From: an uncultured Bacillota bacterium
GTDB lineage: Bacteria; Bacillota_I; Bacilli_A; RFN20; CAG-288
DNA: 48,650 bases
Assembly: GCA_949284445.1 (NCBI GenBank)
Contig: CASDVP010000006.1
Location: 1-48,650 of the forward strand
Direction of reading: 5' to 3'
Shown here: piece after piece, positions 8,331 to 17,728 of the stretch
Numbering within the stretch: position 1 is the stretch's first letter
Layout of the letters: every line of letters starts with the position of its first letter
Translations under genes and position numbers: made by a program
Notes under the pieces: model-generated
The model's input: only the letters and a program-made list of their open reading frames with translations
Told to the model about the DNA's origin: nothing
The model's database searches: none

Positions 8331-10213
8331 AATCCGGTTCTCCTAAAAATCTTTTCGATATCGTCTTTTGTGATTTTAATGATGGTTGGTCTTCCATGCG
8401 GACAATTGCTAGGGTTGACACATTTGCTCAAATCCTTCAATAGACCTTCCATTTCTAATGGTGACATTTGATGATTGGCTTTGATCGATTTTTTACAGGC
8501 GATATTAGCTATAGTCAAATGTAATAGTTCTAATGGTTTAGAAACTTCGTCGTTCAAGCAGGAATGAACGGTGTCTAAAATCACGCTATCCATATTAGCA
8601 TCATCTAAGAAAGCTGGTATTTCAGTGATCTTTAAAGTTCGATCTCCAAACATTTCCGCTTTGATGCCGACTTCCTCGAGCTCTTGTTGGTGTTTTTCAT
8701 CGAAATTTTCGGTTTCTTTATATGACAATTCTATAACTATTGGAAAAAGCGGAATCACTCTTTCTTTTATGGATGCAAACAACAATTGGGTCTTTTCATA
8801 ATTTATTCGTTCAGCAGCAGCATGTTGATCGATCAAATAGAAACAGTCATTTGCATCGCAGATGATATAAGTTTTTAAAACTTGCCCGATCGGATGCATC
8901 TCAGGCAGTTTTGATTTATATCCTTCGTTTGAAAATGCACTATAAAAATAGTCGGATGTCGGTTTTCTAATAGTTGTTTTAACTTCTTCTTTTTCTTTTG
9001 CTTTCTCTCTTAATTCGATGTCTTCTTTGATGCTTTCGAATGTGGTTTGAGCCTCATATGTCGGCTCGATAGGCAAGATATCTTGATATGATGTTTCTTC
9101 TTGTTTATTTATAGAGTTCTGGTCTATTTTTTCTTTTTCTTCATTTTTAAAATCTTCGATATCAATAGCATCATCAAGATTTAAATCCTTGCTAGTCTTC
9201 TCATCTTGGCTGGCTTCATATAACGGTTTTTTATTCTTTAAGGTTTCTACAATAGTTGATTTGATCTCAGTTGCGATCTCATTTTCTATCGAGATTCTCA
9301 CCTCTTTTTTTGTCGGATGAACATTGACATCAACAAGTTGAGAATCAACAGTGAGTTTGATGACTGCAAAGGGATATCTTAATGGTGGTAAATAATCGCG
9401 ATATGCTTCTTCGATCGCTTTATTGATGCGATAATCGTAGATGCAACGATTGTTTAAGAAAGTCAGCATATTAAAGCGACGTGAATAAGAGATCTCTGGT
9501 TTTCCAATATATCCTTCAAAAGAAAAGCCGATTCCTTCACCTTGGACTTTATAAAGTGATAAAGCGATTCTATTTCCGTATATCTTCTGAATCGTTTCTA
9601 ATAGATCACCGCGACCAGAAGTGGTAAAAATAGATTTATTATCCAAAAAGAGTGAAAAAGATATCTCAGGAAAACCTAAAGCCAAATGCTCAGCGACTTC
9701 GATGATATTTGAATTTTCAACTTGATTTGACTTGAGATATTTTAATCTAGCAGGCGTGTTAAAAAAGAGATCGGACACTTCAAAAATACTGCCTTTTCTT
9801 AAAGGACCAGGTGACACCTGCAATTCAGAATCAGGCTTAGATTCGACGCGTGTTCCTTCTGTGCCATCGGAGGTTGTCAGAATAACCTTTGAAACAGAAG
9901 CGATAGAAGGTATCGCCTCGCCTCTGAAACCTAAAGTGTGAATTCGATTGAGCTCATATTCGCTTTTGATTTTGCTAGAAGCGTGTCTTAAAAAACACAT
10001 GCGGGCATCTTCTTGATTCATGCCGGTGCCATCGTCTTTGACAAGAATCTTTTTTCTTCCGCCATCTAAAACCCCGATATAAATATTTTTGCTCTCAGCA
10101 TCGATTGAGTTTTCAACTAACTCTTTGATGACGCTAGCAGGTCTTTCGATGACTTCACCAGCAGCGATCAAATTTGCTAGCTCTGGTTTCATCAATTGAA
10201 TTTTGCTCATCAT
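8327..10213 (-). CDS. mutL: DNA mismatch repair protein MutL (endonuclease type)
   Basis: MutL couples mismatch recognition by MutS to strand nicking. The N-terminal GHKL ATPase has ELVENSIDA, DDGTGM, TLGFRGEA and NTPARLKYL. A low-complexity acidic linker runs from about 335 to 430. The C-terminal domain has the metal endonuclease motif DQHAAAERINYE and the CPHGRP motif close to the end, so this is the nicking type found in bacteria without MutH. Length is 628 residues, normal for Bacilli. The start overlaps the mutS stop (ATGATG over TGA) and follows AAAAGGA, implying coupled translation. Confidence 0.97.
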   Translation of the reverse strand: MMSKIQLMKPELANLIAAGEVIERPASVIKELVENSIDAESKNIYIGVLDGGRKKILVKDDGTGMNQEDARMCFLRHASSKIKSEYELNRIHTLGFRGEAIPSIASVSKVILTTSDGTEGTRVESKPDSELQVSPGPLRKGSIFEVSDLFFNTPARLKYLKSNQVENSNIIEVAEHLALGFPEISFSLFLDNKSIFTTSGRGDLLETIQKIYGNRIALSLYKVQGEGIGFSFEGYIGKPEISYSRRFNMLTFLNNRCIYDYRINKAIEEAYRDYLPPLRYPFAVIKLTVDSQLVDVNVHPTKKEVRISIENEIATEIKSTIVETLKNKKPLYEASQDEKTSKDLNLDDAIDIEDFKNEEKEKIDQNSINKQEETSYQDILPIEPTYEAQTTFESIKEDIELREKAKEKEEVKTTIRKPTSDYFYSAFSNEGYKSKLPEMHPIGQVLKTYIICDANDCFYLIDQHAAAERINYEKTQLLFASIKERVIPLFPIVIELSYKETENFDEKHQQELEEVGIKAEMFGDRTLKITEIPAFLDDANMDSVILDTVHSCLNDEVSKPLELLHLTIANIACKKSIKANHQMSPLEMEGLLKDLSKCVNPSNCPHGRPTIIKITKDDIEKIFRRTGF

Positions 10214-12756
10214 TTAATCCTTTTCTTTAATGCGACTAGATAATTCAAGGCATCTAATGGGGATAGTGTCAAAGGGTTAAGATTTTTTAATTCAGTTATG
10301 ATCTCATCTTCTTTTTTGACTTCAGGTTTGATCTCTTTGACTTGATCTTTTTGAATGCGTGAATCTTGTTCTAAGGAAGTTAAAAGCTCTTGTGCGCGTT
10401 CAGTGATGTCAGTCGGTAAACCTGCTAGTTTAGCAACGTTGATACCATAGCTCTTGTCCATGCTACCAGATTTCATCTTGTATAAGAAAGTCACTTCACC
10501 ATTTTCTTCCTTGACATCACAGTGAATGTTTTTAACCGCTTGAATCTTCATAGATAATTTAGTTATCTCATGATAGTGGGTTGAAAAGAAAGTTTTTGCA
10601 TGTACTGATTTTACGATGTATTCAATGATGGATTGAGCGATAGCCATACCATCAAAAGTAGCTGTGCCTCTTCCTATCTCATCAAAGAGGAATAAAGAAT
10701 TTGGACTGGCTTGACTGAGCGCTTCAGCGACTTCTGACATCTCGGTCATGAATGTTGATTGACCTTTGATCAGATTATCTGAAGCACCGATTCTAGTGTA
10801 TAAAGAGTCAAAGATAGGAATATCACAAGTGTATGCTGGAACGAATGAGCCGATTTGAGCTAGGATGACGATCAGACCGAACTCTTTCATATATGTGGAT
10901 TTACCACCCATATTAGGTCCGGTTATTATCAAAACATCAGTGTTACTGTCCATTTCATAATCATTAGCGACAAAAAGGGTATCGGGACTCGCTTTTTCGA
11001 TGATCGGATGACGGGCATCAGTGATTTTGATGACTCTTTCATTGTTGAAATGGGGACGGATGTAATTATTTTCGCTTGCGACAAAAGCCAATGTTAAATA
11101 ATAGTCTAACTCACTGATAGTTTGACTAGTCTTTTGTATCGCTAGTGTATACGAAGATACTTTCTTTCTGATCTCTTTAAAAAGTCGATATTCTAAAGAC
11201 ATCCTCTCATCTTTAGCTCTTAAAATTTTATCTTCTTTTTCTTTGAGTTCAGCAGTGATATATCTCTCACCTGTTTTTAAAGTCTGTTTACGGATATAAC
11301 CATATTCTGGTTTGATTTGACTTATCTGACCAACGCTGACTTCGATGAAGTATCCGAAGACTGTATTGTATCCGACTCTTAATGTTTTGATGCCTGTTCT
11401 TTCTTTTTCTTGAATTTCTAAATTATTGATCCAAGTTTTGGCATCCGAAGTCAAATCGATGAGCTCATCTAGCTCGGGATTAAAACCTTTTTTGAAGATG
11501 CCACCTTCAGTTATGGTGGTCGGGCAATTTTCATCGATAGCACGTGAGAGCAGATCAACTAATTCATCGTATTGACCTAAATCCTCAGCGAGTTTGTCAG
11601 AGATAGGGTTGTTGATATCTAATAGATGATTTCTCAGTGTCGGAAGAACGGTCAGTGATTTTAAAAGCTGAAGTAAGTCATGTCCGTTTGCACTCTCATA
11701 TCCCATCTTTGCGATGAGCTTTTCCATATCGAAAATCCCATCTAAATCTTGTCTTAATTGTTCTCTTATCAGGTAATTGTTGACGAATAATTCAGTGATA
11801 TCTAATCGCCGCTCAATCTCTTTCTGATCAGCACTTGGGGAGATTATCTGTGATTTTAAATAACGAGAGCCCATCGGTGTTTTTGTTTTATTCAACAACC
11901 AGTAAAGCGTACCAAAACTCTTGTTGTCTAAGCTTTTGACCAGTTCCATATTGCTCTGAGCAGAATAATCGATTTTCATCGTTTTTAAGCTCATCATGTT
12001 CTGAACTGGCTTCAAGTAAGTCAAATCGCGTTTTTCGATATTTCTGAGATAATTATATAATCTTGTGGCACAATCTATTTGTCTTTCATCACGTAAATTA
12101 GTAAATAAAGCATTTGTTTCTATAGATTGAGAGTTGTCATTATAGTAAGAAAAACAAATCTGTGAATTTTTCTTAATATAAACTAAAAGATTAGCATCGA
12201 TATTAGTCGGTACAACAAGCTCTTTGATATCAAGAGATAATAGTTTTTCTAAAATCGGTTCTTTAAGATTTTCGACATTGATACATTTCATCTCACCGGT
12301 TGAAAGATCTGCATAGATGATAATGGCAATATTTTGATAAGTCATCAAAGCAGCTATGTAATTGTTATCAGCTGTGTTCAAATCCAAGTTAGCGCCTGGT
12401 GTGATGATTTGAATGACGTCTCTTTTGACTAGTTTTTTAGCTAGCTTCGGATCTTCAACTTGTTCACAGATAGCTACTTTATAACCTTTTTCAATGAGTT
12501 TTTGAGCATAGGAAAGATAGGTTCTATGCGGTATTCCACACATCGGGATCTTTCTGCCATTACCACAAGCTTTGGCAGTCAAAAATAATTGTAATTCTTT
12601 AGAACAGAGCTCCGCGTCTTCTAAAAACATCTCATAGAAATCACCTATTCTAAAGAACAAAATGATATCACTATATTGTTTTTTTAAACTTAAGTATTGT
12701 TCCACCATCGGGGTGAAAGAAGTCTCTTCTTTTTTTTCATTTTTAATATTTGCCAT
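10210..12756 (-). CDS. mutS: DNA mismatch recognition ATPase MutS
   Basis: MutS binds mispairs and small loops as a dimer. The N-terminal mismatch-binding domain has the Phe-x-Glu motif in IGDFYEMF. The C-terminal ABC-type ATPase has ITGPNMGGKSTYMKE, STFMTEMSE, LFLFDEIGRGT and FFSTHYHEI. Length is 848 residues, as expected. It is the first gene of the mutS-mutL-miaA::tcdA-fhs-folD operon. The start at 12756 is preceded by a modest ribosome site (TAGGTAA). Confidence 0.98.
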   Translation of the reverse strand: MANIKNEKKEETSFTPMVEQYLSLKKQYSDIILFFRIGDFYEMFLEDAELCSKELQLFLTAKACGNGRKIPMCGIPHRTYLSYAQKLIEKGYKVAICEQVEDPKLAKKLVKRDVIQIITPGANLDLNTADNNYIAALMTYQNIAIIIYADLSTGEMKCINVENLKEPILEKLLSLDIKELVVPTNIDANLLVYIKKNSQICFSYYNDNSQSIETNALFTNLRDERQIDCATRLYNYLRNIEKRDLTYLKPVQNMMSLKTMKIDYSAQSNMELVKSLDNKSFGTLYWLLNKTKTPMGSRYLKSQIISPSADQKEIERRLDITELFVNNYLIREQLRQDLDGIFDMEKLIAKMGYESANGHDLLQLLKSLTVLPTLRNHLLDINNPISDKLAEDLGQYDELVDLLSRAIDENCPTTITEGGIFKKGFNPELDELIDLTSDAKTWINNLEIQEKERTGIKTLRVGYNTVFGYFIEVSVGQISQIKPEYGYIRKQTLKTGERYITAELKEKEDKILRAKDERMSLEYRLFKEIRKKVSSYTLAIQKTSQTISELDYYLTLAFVASENNYIRPHFNNERVIKITDARHPIIEKASPDTLFVANDYEMDSNTDVLIITGPNMGGKSTYMKEFGLIVILAQIGSFVPAYTCDIPIFDSLYTRIGASDNLIKGQSTFMTEMSEVAEALSQASPNSLFLFDEIGRGTATFDGMAIAQSIIEYIVKSVHAKTFFSTHYHEITKLSMKIQAVKNIHCDVKEENGEVTFLYKMKSGSMDKSYGINVAKLAGLPTDITERAQELLTSLEQDSRIQKDQVKEIKPEVKKEDEIITELKNLNPLTLSPLDALNYLVALKKRIK

Positions 12757-12777
12757 AAAGATTACCTACAATTAAAA

Positions 12778-12783
12778 ATTATA
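12778..12783 (-). promoter_or_regulatory. Extended -10 element upstream of mutS
   Basis: On the minus strand the bases read TGGTATAAT, a TGnTATAAT extended -10, about 20 bases before the mutS ATG. The -35 region is poor (TTTCAA-like). This fits a promoter for the mutS operon separate from the genes upstream. Confidence 0.5.
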
Positions 12784-13135
12784 CCATTCTAAGTCTCTTT
12801 TTTTTGAAAAAAATCACAACATCCGTTTCTAAGGTATATATGTTGATATTTGTTGTTGTCTAATCTAAAACCGATAGTTATTAAGTTAATTCAGATAGTA
12901 CTAAATGTAATCGTTAAAGAATCCGTTTATTGATGTTTGATGGGCTTTGAAGTTGAGTTAAAAAGATGAAGCTTATTAGAATACATCTAGGGTTATATTG
13001 CCTGGGAGGTAGTTAGTACAGTTGTTATTATTTTACTGACTTTTATCAATGTAATAGCCATTGAAAATAGTGCGAACTTTTAATAAGGGATTTTTCGAGA
13101 GTTATTAAAAAATAGATAACAGTGATTTAGCTTTA
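12784..13135. other. Gap between the WYL-type regulator gene and mutS
   Basis: About 350 bases without a convincing gene. It has no strong terminator with a T run. A weak hairpin (GTTAT/ATAAC) near 13095-13120 follows the regulator gene. I see no RNA gene or repeat. Confidence 0.4.
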
Positions 13136-14809
13136 TTATATTGAAGCAATCTTTTTAATATCATCTAAAGTGACAATTTTGTTTTTACTGATGTTGATAT
13201 ATGCGTTTAATTTGCTAATAGCAGCATTGATATCTTCTGTATCTGATATATGAAAATAAAAATTAGATTCTTTTAAGATACCGTTTATGTCATGAATGAT
13301 ATCTTTGTTTTGAAGAGTTAATCTTTGAATCAGTTTATCAAAGATAGAGATGTTTATTTTAGAAGATAAAATAGGGAAATAATGTTTTAGATTGTATTTT
13401 AAACAGAATTCCATCAATCGTGTATGATTCGATTTTAGAGCTTTTAGTGTAAAACTTCCCCATTCATTTTGATTTTTAAACAAATCAGTAGTTGCACTTA
13501 CATCTTCTAATTTTTGCAGCAAACCATTGATTATATCTTCATCTTTATTGTCAAAATAAAAATCTTTTTGTAAAAAATAATATTTAAACCAAGTAAAATA
13601 CATTTTTTTATTCTTTATTATACAATTAAGGATAATAAGCAGTATATCAATTAAACCACTGTTATATTCATCGCTTGATTCGATTAATTCATTTGACTTA
13701 TATTTTAAAATCCATGAGATGATTACTAAAAATGGATTATAACGCTTTTCATCTAAGATTAACTCACTGAATGGAATATAAGTATTAAAATCTGTAATCA
13801 ATTCAAGGATATTAAATATATCTAAAGATGGAATATTGTAAAATGATTTAAGCAAAGTGTAAATTTGACTAATATCTTCGCTTGTTTTATTGCCTTTTTT
13901 TCTCATTTCACCACTTGTCAAACAATAATTGCTTATCAATTCATCAATTGCCATTTTCAAGTCTTCATCATTTAAATGATAATTGCTGTAAGAATAGTAT
14001 GGCATAGAATTTTCAATATATAGCAAGGGACTATTTTCTTGTTTTACCACATTATGCTTAAAAATGTTTGCAGGAATAAATCCAAAGGTATTTTTTCTAT
14101 CAATACTATAACTATAACAATCATTTTCATTATTCATCTCTTGGAAGTTTCTGATATATCTCACATAAAAACGTGGTTCTTTACCGAATCTATCCGTATC
14201 GAAATTGCCTTTTATGACAGATAAACTCTCATTGATAGGGATTATCTCTTTATTGATTTCGTCCCCATCATTACTGTAGCATTCCAAAACTAAGGCATCA
14301 TTTTGTTCAAAAATCTTGGTTGGTAATATAATTTTAGTCTTCTGATCATATTTGATTTTTGCAAAAGATTTATTTTTTAACTTGTCATATAAATATTTCA
14401 AGAGATCTTGACTATTTATTTTGGTGCGATTTTCATCATGGAGTGAACCGATGATCCAGGTTTTGATTTCCTCTTTTTGATAATCACTATACTCTAATAA
14501 GAGGTTATCAATGATTGATATCTTCGTTTCTGCTGAAAGTTCATTATTTGCCTTAAGTGATCTGATGAGAATAGTGAGATTTTCGACTGGGATTTTGCGC
14601 TCATCGAGATAAAAGCCTTTGCTACATTTTTCAATGCAATACTCGCCTTCATCATTGATGCATTTAATAGCAGACAAGATTGTTTTACGATTTAATTTAA
14701 CTCCAGTTTGTTCGGATATTTTATTTGCGATCTGTTCACAATTAATATAATGCTTTTCGTCAGTATATCGTTCTAATACTTTTAATACATGATAGTTTTT
14801 ATCAATCAT
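13136..14809 (-). CDS. HTH-WYL family transcriptional regulator with a long C-terminal extension
   Basis: Residues 1-70 form a winged helix of the DeoR/HTH_11 kind (ANKISEQTGVKLNRKTILSAI, then GFYLDERKI). Residues about 70-235 follow the pattern of WYL regulators: the helical linker LTILIRSLKANNELSAETK, then a beta-rich section with IKYDQKT and ALVLECYSNDG. WYL domains sense small ligands or nucleic acids and often control phage-defence or stress loci. The last 300 residues (about 255-557) are helical, Asn/Lys-rich and unrecognised, and make the protein much longer than the usual 300-350. It is divergent from the FtsH-like protease gene. The ribosome site is AAGAGGTGA and the start 14809 looks sound. 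The WYL call is by pattern and moderately sure. Confidence 0.65.
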   Translation of the reverse strand: MIDKNYHVLKVLERYTDEKHYINCEQIANKISEQTGVKLNRKTILSAIKCINDEGEYCIEKCSKGFYLDERKIPVENLTILIRSLKANNELSAETKISIIDNLLLEYSDYQKEEIKTWIIGSLHDENRTKINSQDLLKYLYDKLKNKSFAKIKYDQKTKIILPTKIFEQNDALVLECYSNDGDEINKEIIPINESLSVIKGNFDTDRFGKEPRFYVRYIRNFQEMNNENDCYSYSIDRKNTFGFIPANIFKHNVVKQENSPLLYIENSMPYYSYSNYHLNDEDLKMAIDELISNYCLTSGEMRKKGNKTSEDISQIYTLLKSFYNIPSLDIFNILELITDFNTYIPFSELILDEKRYNPFLVIISWILKYKSNELIESSDEYNSGLIDILLIILNCIIKNKKMYFTWFKYYFLQKDFYFDNKDEDIINGLLQKLEDVSATTDLFKNQNEWGSFTLKALKSNHTRLMEFCLKYNLKHYFPILSSKINISIFDKLIQRLTLQNKDIIHDINGILKESNFYFHISDTEDINAAISKLNAYINISKNKIVTLDDIKKIASI

Positions 14810-14836
14810 ATTTCACCTCTTATAATCATTAAAGTA

Positions 14837-14866
14837 ATTTTATTTTTTCCTTAAAGTGATAGTCAA
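14837..14866 (-). promoter_or_regulatory. Sigma-A-type promoter of the WYL-type regulator gene
   Basis: On the minus strand TTGACT (14861-14866) and TAAAAT (14837-14842) are separated by 18 bases, close in front of the regulator ribosome site. The inverted repeat at 14879-14902 lies just upstream of the -35 box. Confidence 0.6.
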
Positions 14867-14878
14867 TAAGATCATGAT

Positions 14879-14902
14879 TGATGTCCAAAAAAACGGACAT
14901 CA
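14879..14902. promoter_or_regulatory. Inverted repeat, likely operator between the divergent regulator and protease genes
   Basis: TGATGTCC, an 8-base AT-rich spacer, then GGACATCA: perfect 8-base arms in the 160-base divergent region. It lies just upstream of the regulator -35 box and where a protease promoter would be expected, so a single bound dimer could control both directions. The binding protein is inferred to be the adjacent WYL-type regulator. Confidence 0.6.
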
Positions 14903-14971
14903 TTGTAATAAATGATTCTCTGCTAAATCGTTTGTTGTATGATTGACGCACAATCTTTAGGAGGCAAAAAT

Positions 14972-16201
14972 ATGAGTGCAAATTTCTTAAATGATGTGAT
15001 CGGTCACGACTATCAAAAATCAGAGTTAAATAATGTGGTCAAATGGTTCAAAAACAGTGAGTACTATGAGAATCTTGGTGCTCATGTTCCACACGGAATT
15101 ATTTTTTCTGGTGAACCAGGTAATGGCAAGTCGATGATCATGCGCAGCATAAAAAATGCTTTAGACCTACCGACCTTTGTCTTTGAAAATAAAGGCGGAG
15201 ACATCGTTCAACAGCTTGATTCATTGTTTAATAACGCTAAAAAAGAGAAAAAATCAGTGGTCATCATCGATGAACTCGATCTATTGATTGACAAAGACAC
15301 GAAAGTCGTCAGATGTTTACAAGAAAATTTAGATGGCGTTGAAAATAAAACGACTAATACTTTAGTCATTACAGCATGTAATGACATCGATGAGGTACCT
15401 TTAGCTTTGTTAAGAACTGGAAGATTAGAAAAGATCATTGAAATCAATACTCCGAATAAGCAAGAGATCAAAGAATATTTAGAATACTGTGCATCTAAAC
15501 TACATTTAAACACCGATTTTATTGAAGATAAAGATGTAATTTCAGGTTTTTATGGAAAAAGCTTTTCTGATATCAAATCCATCATGAATGAAGTCGTTCT
15601 CAGAAATGATGGACATGTTATCGATTCCGACAAGATTTTAGATGTGATTTCACTCAATGATGATGGTGCTATTAGGAAAAAGGAACCTGTGACTTTAAAA
15701 ACCTGCATTCATGAGTCTGGACATGCTGTTGTCGCCAGTGTTTTTACTGATTATTTCAGCATTGGAAGTTTAAAAGTCAACGGGGATGCTGGATACTATA
15801 TTTCTAAATCGAATAATTCAAACTCTGATCACAATGTAGTTTTAGCTAAAATTCAGATTATGTTAGCTGGAACTATCGCTGAAAAAATCTTTGCTAAATA
15901 TAGTTGCTTAGGAAATACTTCTGATATCGTTAAGGCCTATAAATTAGCGGTGAAGTTAGTCACAAATTCTGCCTTTTTTGATCCCTCTTTAACTGTTGAT
16001 GATTATAGCGATAACTATTCTGACTGGAAATTTAAAAGGGTTGATTTAAGCGTCAAAAAGATCATTAAAAAATGTGAGCGTAGTGCAAAAAAGATTTTAT
16101 TGAATAATAAAAAGATTATTTTTATATTAGCTCAAAAATTATTTGAAAAACATTTTTTGAAATCTCATGAAGTTCAGGAGATTTTACAGAGTGCAAAATA
16201 A
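14972..16201 (+). CDS. Soluble FtsH-like AAA ATPase/M41 metallopeptidase
   Basis: The 409-residue protein has an AAA module with Walker A GEPGNGKS at 47-54, Walker B VVIIDELD, sensor-1 VITACND and arginine-finger region LLRTGRLEK. A peptidase M41 module follows with the zinc motif HESGH at 247-251 and a downstream Asp318 in GNTSDIVKAYKLA, the place of the third FtsH zinc ligand. FtsH is about 600-650 residues with two N-terminal membrane helices; none are present here. The FtsH pore loop (MFVGVGASRV in E. coli) has no counterpart: GGDIV runs straight into QQLDSLFNNAK. The start at 14972 follows AGGAGG by 7 bases, and a TTG 33 bases earlier has no such site. The substrate is unknown; a regulated role with its divergent regulator is inferred. 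Confidence 0.85.
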   Translation: MSANFLNDVIGHDYQKSELNNVVKWFKNSEYYENLGAHVPHGIIFSGEPGNGKSMIMRSIKNALDLPTFVFENKGGDIVQQLDSLFNNAKKEKKSVVIIDELDLLIDKDTKVVRCLQENLDGVENKTTNTLVITACNDIDEVPLALLRTGRLEKIIEINTPNKQEIKEYLEYCASKLHLNTDFIEDKDVISGFYGKSFSDIKSIMNEVVLRNDGHVIDSDKILDVISLNDDGAIRKKEPVTLKTCIHESGHAVVASVFTDYFSIGSLKVNGDAGYYISKSNNSNSDHNVVLAKIQIMLAGTIAEKIFAKYSCLGNTSDIVKAYKLAVKLVTNSAFFDPSLTVDDYSDNYSDWKFKRVDLSVKKIIKKCERSAKKILLNNKKIIFILAQKLFEKHFLKSHEVQEILQSAK

Positions 16202-16272
16202 ATAGGCTTAAGAATGATACTAGAATTATTCTGATATTTAGTATAAAATTTATCTCAATGAGGGGATTTTGT

Positions 16273-17592
16273 ATGAGATGTCAGAAATGCGGTACCGATA
16301 ATGCTGATGATTCTATTTTCTGTTCTAATTGTGGTAATCGTTTAGTTAACAAGACTATTTGTAAACAGTGTGGTAAAACTAATTCAGCTGACAATAAGTT
16401 TTGCGTATATTGCGGTGCTAATTTAACATCTACAGATAATAAAACAAAGAATGTTGAATCAAGTGTTTTTCCTGGTTTTGATTTTCCAAAATCTAAAACC
16501 GGCGCTTTGCAGATCGGATTAAGCCTCTCTTCATTTATCACTTGTTGTTTAACTGTGTTGTTCAGTTTGATCTTCACTTTTTTTATCGGTGCCAAAGTGA
16601 CTTCAAATAGTGCTTCTGGTGGCGCTGAGATTAATATTTTTTACTTTTTCTCAACTGTATTCGAAGAGTTTCCTGAAACTTCTACAGTTGCTATCTATGG
16701 TCAATCTGGTGCTGCCATCGGAACGATAAGCGCCGTTTTGATCATGCTTGGAATCATTATAACAATACTTTTGTTTACTGATTCTATCATTAAATTCTTC
16801 AATCATAAGATCAAAAGCTTGACTAAATATGCGGTCTTATCGTATTTGATCTATATAGCTGGAATATCACTTTTTATGTTTAATTCACATACTTCTTTAA
16901 CTATTTCAATAGACTATCAAAACATTGTTTCTGCTTTCACTCTCAATGGCGCTACAATAGCTGGCATTGTTCTAGGCGGTATCACTTTTCTAGCCACGAT
17001 TGTTTTAGACACTATTAATAAATGTGCAATAAGCACTTCTAAATCATCAATCTCTATGTCTATTACAACACTTATATCATTTATTTTCGGCATTGTGGTT
17101 TTATCTTTATTAGGATGTGGCATTCTCACATTCAGTGAAGAAGGTGTCACGATGGGCACCGGTATTTTAGCTTTTTTTGAAATCGTGTTCTCTACTGCTA
17201 ATGCCATTGATCAAAGCTCACCAGCTTGGCAAGAGTTCGCCATGAATTTTGCTGGCTCAATGACTATCATCGTTTTTATGTTCATATGTGTACTTCTGTT
17301 TATCTTAATGTTCATTTTAATGATGAAAGAGCAACTGACCGATTTTGGTTACAACTATAAAAATAAGCATTTCGTTTTTGGATGCTTTGCTGGTATCAGT
17401 ATTATTTTAGTCGGAATTTTCCAAATCGTTTTAGCTTCTGTTTATGGAGAGTATTTCTTTGCAACGACTAGTTATGTGTTAGTTATCCCTTCATTTTTGA
17501 TCGTGCTTGGTGTTCTCCAATTTATAAATTCACTTGTTGGTAAAATAATGTGTTCTAAAAAACCTAAAGAAATTGATTATTACAATATCTAA
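16273..17592 (+). CDS. Zinc-ribbon multi-pass membrane protein of unknown function
   Basis: The first 50 residues hold two zinc ribbons, with CxxC pairs at about 3/6 with 17/20 and 30/33 with 44/47 (CGTDNADDSIFCSNCG, CGKTNSADNKFCVYCG). About 30 polar residues follow, then roughly eight hydrophobic segments across the remaining 370 residues. Such zinc-ribbon-plus-membrane proteins are common in Firmicutes and mostly uncharacterised. I start it at 16273, behind GAGGGG, rather than at the ATG that lies upstream of that site. It follows the FtsH-like protease gene by 71 bases on the same strand with no terminator between, so it may be co-transcribed and could be a membrane partner or substrate, which is inference. 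Confidence 0.75.
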   Translation: MRCQKCGTDNADDSIFCSNCGNRLVNKTICKQCGKTNSADNKFCVYCGANLTSTDNKTKNVESSVFPGFDFPKSKTGALQIGLSLSSFITCCLTVLFSLIFTFFIGAKVTSNSASGGAEINIFYFFSTVFEEFPETSTVAIYGQSGAAIGTISAVLIMLGIIITILLFTDSIIKFFNHKIKSLTKYAVLSYLIYIAGISLFMFNSHTSLTISIDYQNIVSAFTLNGATIAGIVLGGITFLATIVLDTINKCAISTSKSSISMSITTLISFIFGIVVLSLLGCGILTFSEEGVTMGTGILAFFEIVFSTANAIDQSSPAWQEFAMNFAGSMTIIVFMFICVLLFILMFILMMKEQLTDFGYNYKNKHFVFGCFAGISIILVGIFQIVLASVYGEYFFATTSYVLVIPSFLIVLGVLQFINSLVGKIMCSKKPKEIDYYNI

Positions 17593-17654
17593 AAATCAAA
17601 GATGCTATTTTACATCTCTTAAAGCAGCCTCTTGATGAACAAATTATTGAACTA

Positions 17655-17708
17655 AAAAAGTCGCTTAAAGCAAATTAAGTTTGATTTGCTAAAAGCGACT
17701 TTATTTAA
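17655..17708. terminator. Long hairpin between convergent genes, terminator in both directions
   Basis: AAAGTCGCTT at 17657-17666 pairs with AAGCGACTTT at 17693-17702, and the stem continues inward with AGCAAAT against ATTTGCT. A-rich and T-rich flanks on either side allow termination of both the zinc-ribbon gene and the lipoprotein operon. Confidence 0.85.
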
Positions 17709-17728
17709 TTATGGGATAGAAACAAAAG

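Noticed and set aside
14939..14971. Longer N-terminus for the FtsH-like protease
   Set aside because: The extra 11 codons contain the AGGAGG ribosome site itself, and family likeness begins after the ATG at 14972.
14972..16201. Housekeeping FtsH
   Set aside because: No membrane helices, about 200 residues short and no pore loop; it is a different branch.
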